From JAKLKS01 sp964370855 (lineage in GTDB: Bacteria; Planctomycetota; JAJSAM01; JAKLKS01): a DNA stretch of 28,742 bases. The position numbers and the translations under genes were made by a program. The stretch covers positions 1-28,742 of the forward strand of contig CAYJMF010000063.1 in NCBI GenBank assembly GCA_964370855.1, written 5' to 3'. Positions 24,976 to 28,742 of this stretch are shown one piece after another (position 1 is the first letter of the stretch; each line of letters opens with the position of its first letter). Under the pieces are notes generated by a model. That model saw only the letters and a program-made list of their open reading frames with translations. It was not told where the DNA came from and made no database searches.

Positions 24976-24979
<4 letters not shown>
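23201..24979 (-). CDS. ABC exporter permease
   Basis: 592 residues, membrane part of an ABC-2-like exporter. About 12 hydrophobic spans can be read: YFIPFLVGLAYFALVFG, GGALGVLLLATLSWIL, VPSVVFLSLFLGL, VGGLLVFNLMTFYGVAV, VLGLLAAVAAAGWLG, LLHALPVLLLLLALAAWI, FLIVLAVLAAVLLPIA, AVISVVSIGLSVMLVIG, SALLGLALALVAAATF, FLSISLVLPALMALSAL, and two near the end. Charged cytoplasmic segments such as ESDVAMLFPAPLRRRELVWYKLLD are typical of the 'putative ABC exporter' permease family. The GTG start lies in a GTGA overlap with the stop of the ATPase gene, so the two are translationally coupled. The longer TTG frame starting at 25033 lies in the sequence next to the gap and is rejected as a start. Confidence 0.85.
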
Positions 24980-25890
<911 letters not shown>

Positions 25891-25891
25891 C

Positions 25892-26176
25892 TCAGTCGTC
25901 CTTTCCCAACAGCATGAGGACCCCCATGACCACGAAGGCGAGGCCCGCCACGATGCGGAGCCCCGACCGGAACTTTTCCCCGGCGACCCCCTGGAGGAGC
26001 GCGCCGAGGGCCACGGCCAGGACCGTCGAGGCGCAGAGCGCCGCGCAGCCGCCGAGCAGCACCGCCCCCTTCGGCTTCCCCTGGGCCGTCATCGTGAACA
26101 GCGCGATCTGCGTCTTGTCTCCGAGTTCCGCGAGGAAGACCATCCCGAAGGCCGCGGCCAGCGTCCTGAAATCCAT
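25892..26176 (-). CDS. GDT1/TMEM165 (UPF0016) single-repeat transporter
   Basis: 94 residues with three hydrophobic spans (about 1-15, 37-61 and 70-88). The family signature E-x-G-D-[KR]-[TS] appears as E17-L-G-D-K-T22 in the first span. This family exports Mn2+ or Ca2+ in exchange for protons. Two-repeat members have about 200 residues; this is the half-length form known in many bacteria, which would need to dimerise or pair with another copy, and no second copy is nearby. The ATG has a good GGGAGG ribosome binding site. It is the first gene of the minus-strand operon, with the ABC ATPase starting 1 nt after its stop. Confidence 0.9.
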   Translation of the reverse strand: MDFRTLAAAFGMVFLAELGDKTQIALFTMTAQGKPKGAVLLGGCAALCASTVLAVALGALLQGVAGEKFRSGLRIVAGLAFVVMGVLMLLGKDD

Positions 26177-26266
26177 GGAGTTCCTCCCGATGCCGTCCCG
26201 AGGCCCGGGGAAACCGTAACCGGGGCCGACGCACCCCCCGCGTTTCCCGCGGGGGCGCCGGAGTGG

Positions 26267-26272
26267 TAGATT
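26267..26272 (+). promoter_or_regulatory. possible -10 box of the lpoB-like operon
   Basis: TAGATT, 56 nt upstream of the ATG at 26329. Transcription would give a leader of about 50 nt with the ribosome binding site GGAGG at 26319-26323. The 152-nt region 26177-26328 is shared with the divergent GDT1-like operon. Confidence 0.35.
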
Positions 26273-26328
26273 CCCCGGGTCGGGGCGCCGCCGGCAGGGC
26301 GGGCGCCCCCTTCCACCGGAGGTCCCCC

Positions 26329-26952
26329 ATGCGCCGTTCCCCCGCCGCCGCCCTTCCCCTCGCCGCCTTCGCCGCCCTCGCCCTCCTCGCCGGATGCGGC
26401 CGCACGGGCCGCGTCATGGGGGAGGACGAGCCCGTGGGCGTGGACGTCCGCCAGGCCTCCACCGACGTGCTCGACTCCATGATGAAGGAGGGGGTCCCGC
26501 TGCTCCTCGGCCGCGCCCGGGACCAGCAGGCCGGCGCCGGGGAGCGCTTCCGCCTCGTCTTCGCCGGCATCCAGAACAACACCGACGAGCGCCTCGGCGA
26601 GAAGAAGGACTACATCTACGACACCGTGGACATCCTGGTCGGGCAGACCGGGGTCTACGACATGGTCTCCCGCACCTTCGTCGAGAACGTCATGGACCAG
26701 ATGGGGGAGCAGCCCCGCGCCGAGCTCCTCATCGACCCCGCCGTCCGCCGCAAGGTCGTGGAGCGGTTCGAGCAGACCGAGGGCCGCGACTACATCCGCT
26801 ACATCCTCTGGGGCCGCCTCAACAACGCCACGTCGGACACCGGCGGCGGCTCCTCGGAGAAGAAGTACGCGCTGGTCCTCGAGATCGTGGACGTGAAGAC
26901 CGGCCTCGAGCTGAAGGAGCAGGTCTTCTCCCGGAAGGCCTACACCGAGTAG
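26329..26952 (+). CDS. lpoB: LpoB-like penicillin-binding-protein activator lipoprotein
   Basis: 207 residues. The signal ends in the lipobox LLAGC with Cys23, so the protein is anchored in a membrane outside the cytoplasm. The body resembles LpoB/TolB-N-like proteins: LVFAGIQNNTDERLGEKKDYIYDTVDILVGQTGVYDMVSRTFVE, then IRYILWGRLNNATSD and KKYALVLEIVDVKTGLELKEQ. In Enterobacteria, LpoB activates the bifunctional penicillin-binding protein PBP1b. The ATG has a clear GGAGG ribosome binding site. The next gene, 7 nt downstream, encodes a COG3014-like lipoprotein, the usual neighbour of such genes in diverse bacteria. No penicillin-binding protein gene is in the window, so the partner is inferred. 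Confidence 0.85.
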   Translation: MRRSPAAALPLAAFAALALLAGCGRTGRVMGEDEPVGVDVRQASTDVLDSMMKEGVPLLLGRARDQQAGAGERFRLVFAGIQNNTDERLGEKKDYIYDTVDILVGQTGVYDMVSRTFVENVMDQMGEQPRAELLIDPAVRRKVVERFEQTEGRDYIRYILWGRLNNATSDTGGGSSEKKYALVLEIVDVKTGLELKEQVFSRKAYTE

Positions 26953-26959
26953 CCGGTCC

Positions 26960-28315
26960 ATGAGAATCACCGGACCGGCGGCCCTCCTCGCGGCGGCGGC
27001 CCTCCTCGCCGCCGGCTGCGCGACGGTCACGGAGCGCATCGCCCCGGCCCGCGCCCTCTGGGAGGAGGGGGATCCGGCGGCGGCCCTCGCGGCCCTGGAC
27101 GCGCTCCGCCCCGGGGTGGGGAGGGACGTGCTCCTCGTGGACCTCGAGCGCTCCTCGGCCCTCCAGGCGCTCGGCCGGTTCGCCGCCGCCGCGGATCTCG
27201 CCGTCGAGGCCGCCGGGACCATGGACGGGAACGATGCCGCGAGCCTCTCCGACTGGGTCGGCGCGGCCCTCACCGACGACACGGCGCTCCCGTGGGAGGG
27301 GGCGGACCACGAGAAGGTCCTCGCCCGCGCCATGGCCTCCCTCTCCCTCGTCCTGGCGGGCGAGCCCGACGACGGCCGCGCCCTCGCGCTCCAGGTGAAC
27401 CGCGTGCAGGAGCGCCTGCGGGGGAGGGCGGTGCTGGACCGGGAGGAGGACGCGCGCCCCGGCTACCACCCCTTCGCCCTCGGCGAGGTCGTCCGCGCCC
27501 TGGCCGACGAGCAGAGGGGGTTCCTCGACGAGGCGGCCCTCGGCTGGGCGGAGGCGGGGAAGCACGGTTTCGCGGCCGCCGCGAAGGAGACGGAGCGGGC
27601 GAAGCGCAACCGGCTCGTCCTGGCCGACGGCCACGGCGCGGTGGTGGTGATCGTGCTCGCCGGCAACGGGCCGGTGCTCGCGGAGCGGGAGGAGGCAGTC
27701 ACGAGCGCCGCCTTCATGGTGGCCTCCTCCATCATGAACTCCCGGAGGGGCTTCGGAATGCCCTCCCAGGCTCCCGTGGTCCTGCCCTGGCCGGAGCCCC
27801 GGGACTGGCCCGCCGCGGCCCACGTCGTCTCCACCTCGGCGGGATCCCTCGGTCGGACGGAGACGCTCCTCGACGTGGACGAGGTGGCCCGCCGCCAGGC
27901 CGCCGACGAGCTCCCGCGGGCCCTCGTGCGCGCCGTCTGCCGCCGCGCCTTCAAGGAGTACTCGAAGAACCTCGCCCGGGGCGGCGTGGGGGGCGACGAC
28001 CGCGCGTGGGTCGGCCTCCTGGCCGACGTCGCCGGCCTCCTCTGGACCGGCATGGAGAGGGCGGACACCCGCTGCTGGTCCTTCCTGCCGAAGCGGGTCG
28101 AGTTCCTGCGCGTGGAGGTGCCGGAGGGGGATTCGATCCTCGACCTCACCCCCGTGGACGACGCCGGACGGCCCGCGGGGGCCATGGCGTCGATCCCGAT
28201 CCGCGTCTCCCCGTCGCGGGTCACCCTGGTGCTGGCCGTCGCTCCCGCGGCGGGGCGGGCGGCGTTCCTCTTCGCCGATCCGAGGTCCACCCCGAGGTAC
28301 GCCGGCGAACTGTAG
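26960..28315 (+). CDS. COG3014-like lipoprotein
   Basis: 451 residues, starting 7 nt after the lpoB-like gene. The lipobox AAGC ends at Cys20. Residues about 25-230 are helical in a TPR-like way (ARALWEEGDPAAALAALDALRPG, ALQALGRFAAAADLAVEAAG, then LALQVNRVQERLRGRAVLDREEDARPGYHPFALGEVV). The later part is a mixed domain with strands GHGAVVVIVLAGNGPVLAEREEAV and a C-terminal beta-sandwich (SFLPKRVEFLRVEVPEGDS, RVTLVLAVAP). Proteins of this type (COG3014) are commonly found next to LpoB-like genes but their biochemical role is unknown. The stop codon lies inside the first copy of a 29-bp tandem repeat. Confidence 0.78.
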   Translation: MRITGPAALLAAAALLAAGCATVTERIAPARALWEEGDPAAALAALDALRPGVGRDVLLVDLERSSALQALGRFAAAADLAVEAAGTMDGNDAASLSDWVGAALTDDTALPWEGADHEKVLARAMASLSLVLAGEPDDGRALALQVNRVQERLRGRAVLDREEDARPGYHPFALGEVVRALADEQRGFLDEAALGWAEAGKHGFAAAAKETERAKRNRLVLADGHGAVVVIVLAGNGPVLAEREEAVTSAAFMVASSIMNSRRGFGMPSQAPVVLPWPEPRDWPAAAHVVSTSAGSLGRTETLLDVDEVARRQAADELPRALVRAVCRRAFKEYSKNLARGGVGGDDRAWVGLLADVAGLLWTGMERADTRCWSFLPKRVEFLRVEVPEGDSILDLTPVDDAGRPAGAMASIPIRVSPSRVTLVLAVAPAAGRAAFLFADPRSTPRYAGEL

Positions 28316-28364
28316 GTGCCTGGCACAGGGTGGAGGAACTGTAGGTGCCTGGCACAGGGTGGAG
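28307..28364. repeat. two perfect tandem copies of a 29-bp unit
   Basis: Copies at 28307-28335 and 28336-28364 are identical. Each holds the interrupted palindrome GTGCCTGGCAC preceded by TAG. The first copy includes the stop codon of the COG3014-like gene, whose last residues (EL) and stop are thus encoded by the repeat. GGTGCCTGGCAC-type sequences are widespread REP-like elements in GC-rich genomes; this one differs from the GGGACGTTC family of the two palindromes above. Confidence 0.9.
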
Positions 28365-28383
28365 TGGGAATCCGGGGAAAATT

Positions 28384-28406
28384 CCGCGGCGCCTGCGGCG
28401 CCGCGG
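28384..28406. repeat. GC hairpin, 10-bp stem with 3-nt loop
   Basis: CCGCGGCGCC and its exact reverse complement are separated by TGC. It lies 68 nt after the stop of the COG3014-like gene and may be a terminator; there is no U-run. Confidence 0.65.
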
Positions 28407-28408
28407 TG

Positions 28409-28470
28409 GCGCCCGTTTCGGTCGGGTCCGGTCCGGAAAGGATCGGACCGGACCCTCTCGAAACGGGCGC
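28409..28470. repeat. composite hairpin with two 12-bp stems
   Basis: The outer stem (28409-28420 with 28459-28470) and inner stem (28424-28435 with 28444-28455) are both perfect over 12 bp. They are separated by a symmetric 3/3 internal loop (GTC against TCT) and closed by an 8-nt loop. The structure is long, ordered and follows directly on another hairpin. It could be a strong bidirectional terminator, a REP-like unit or a small structured RNA. Confidence 0.75.
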
Positions 28471-28742
28471 GTGGGAGAGTCAACGGACAGGAGAGGCAGA
28501 GGCCAGGAGAACCCAGAGGCCAGGAGATCCGTACGGTTGCACTTGTTCAAGGGGGGGGGAGGGGAGGGGGGAGGAGGGGAGGGGCCCTTGCTCCTCCATC
28601 CCCCTACGGAACTCCATCCGGCCGCCGTTCCCTCTCCTCATGTTCGCGGGAATCGCCCGCTTCCCCCCCTGCCCCCGGGGTGCGAACCCGCCCCCCCATC
28701 CGGGGCTCCACGGCCCTCCCGGTGGGCTGCCTCTCCCAACAC
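28471..28742. other. gene-free tail with short repeats and G-rich tract
   Basis: I see no gene in this stretch. A 14-bp direct repeat (CAGAGGCCAGGAGA) lies at 28497-28510 and 28514-28527. A G-rich tract at 28551-28587 has several G-runs and could form a G-quadruplex on the plus strand. The last bases alternate C-runs and G-runs and may be of low sequence quality. Confidence 0.55.

Noticed and set aside
28307..28364. CRISPR or attachment site.
   Set aside because: The two 29-bp copies are directly adjacent with no spacer, and there is no integrase or tRNA gene.
28551..28587. G-quadruplex regulatory element.
   Set aside because: The G-runs are suggestive but there is no gene nearby to regulate, and sequence quality at the end is doubtful.

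Overview
The window is about 28.7 kb of very GC-rich bacterial DNA with densely packed genes on both strands. The GC content, the membrane Ser/Thr-kinase-like protein carrying WD repeats, the many secreted beta-sandwich or hydrolase proteins and the frequent apparently leaderless promoters would fit a planctomycete-like or similar environmental lineage. That assignment is an inference from gene content, not proof. A run of 10 Ns next to a poly-G tract, and a gene cut by the left edge, suggest a scaffold from a metagenome or draft assembly.

Layout. (1) Positions 1-8009 hold seven plus-strand genes joined without exception by 4-bp stop/start overlaps (ATGA or GTGA). They are the end of a GspF-like inner-membrane protein, three type II secretion or type IV pilus-like minor pseudopilins (GspI/J/K order), a transmembrane pseudokinase with about 14 WD repeats, and two exported proteins (one with a CBM9-like half, one with a parallel beta-helix). 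(2) A palindromic repeat ends this run. It faces a minus-strand pair: lipoprotein MsrB and an 801-residue multi-repeat carboxypeptidase-regulatory-like protein. (3) A long acyl-CoA dehydrogenase and a nucleophile-less alpha/beta-hydrolase-like protein follow on the plus strand (11297-14684). (4) Positions 14690-17800 form a stretch of visibly lower GC with a period-8 repeat, an orphan 371-residue ORF, a small lipoprotein and a frameshifted probable relative; it looks like an acquired or decaying island. (5) Positions 17836-22712 hold an M20 amidohydrolase, two unknown membrane proteins, a secreted serine esterase and a YqgE/AlgH protein. (6) A perfect 45-bp inverted repeat precedes a minus-strand 2x[4Fe-4S] ferredoxin and a minus-strand operon GDT1-like transporter > ABC ATPase > ABC permease. 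The assembly gap lies in the 3' part of the ATPase gene. (7) A plus-strand pair, LpoB-like lipoprotein and COG3014-like lipoprotein, ends in a tandem 29-mer repeat and a large composite hairpin. The last 400 bases hold no gene I can support.

How the genes work together. The first block may be a dedicated pseudopilus or secretion operon that also encodes an inner-membrane WD-repeat scaffold and exported proteins. The ABC pair forms one exporter. The LpoB/COG3014 pair is a likely cell-envelope module controlling peptidoglycan synthesis. Several other genes appear to be single units read from leaderless promoters (a TANNNT box 6-7 nt before the start codon).
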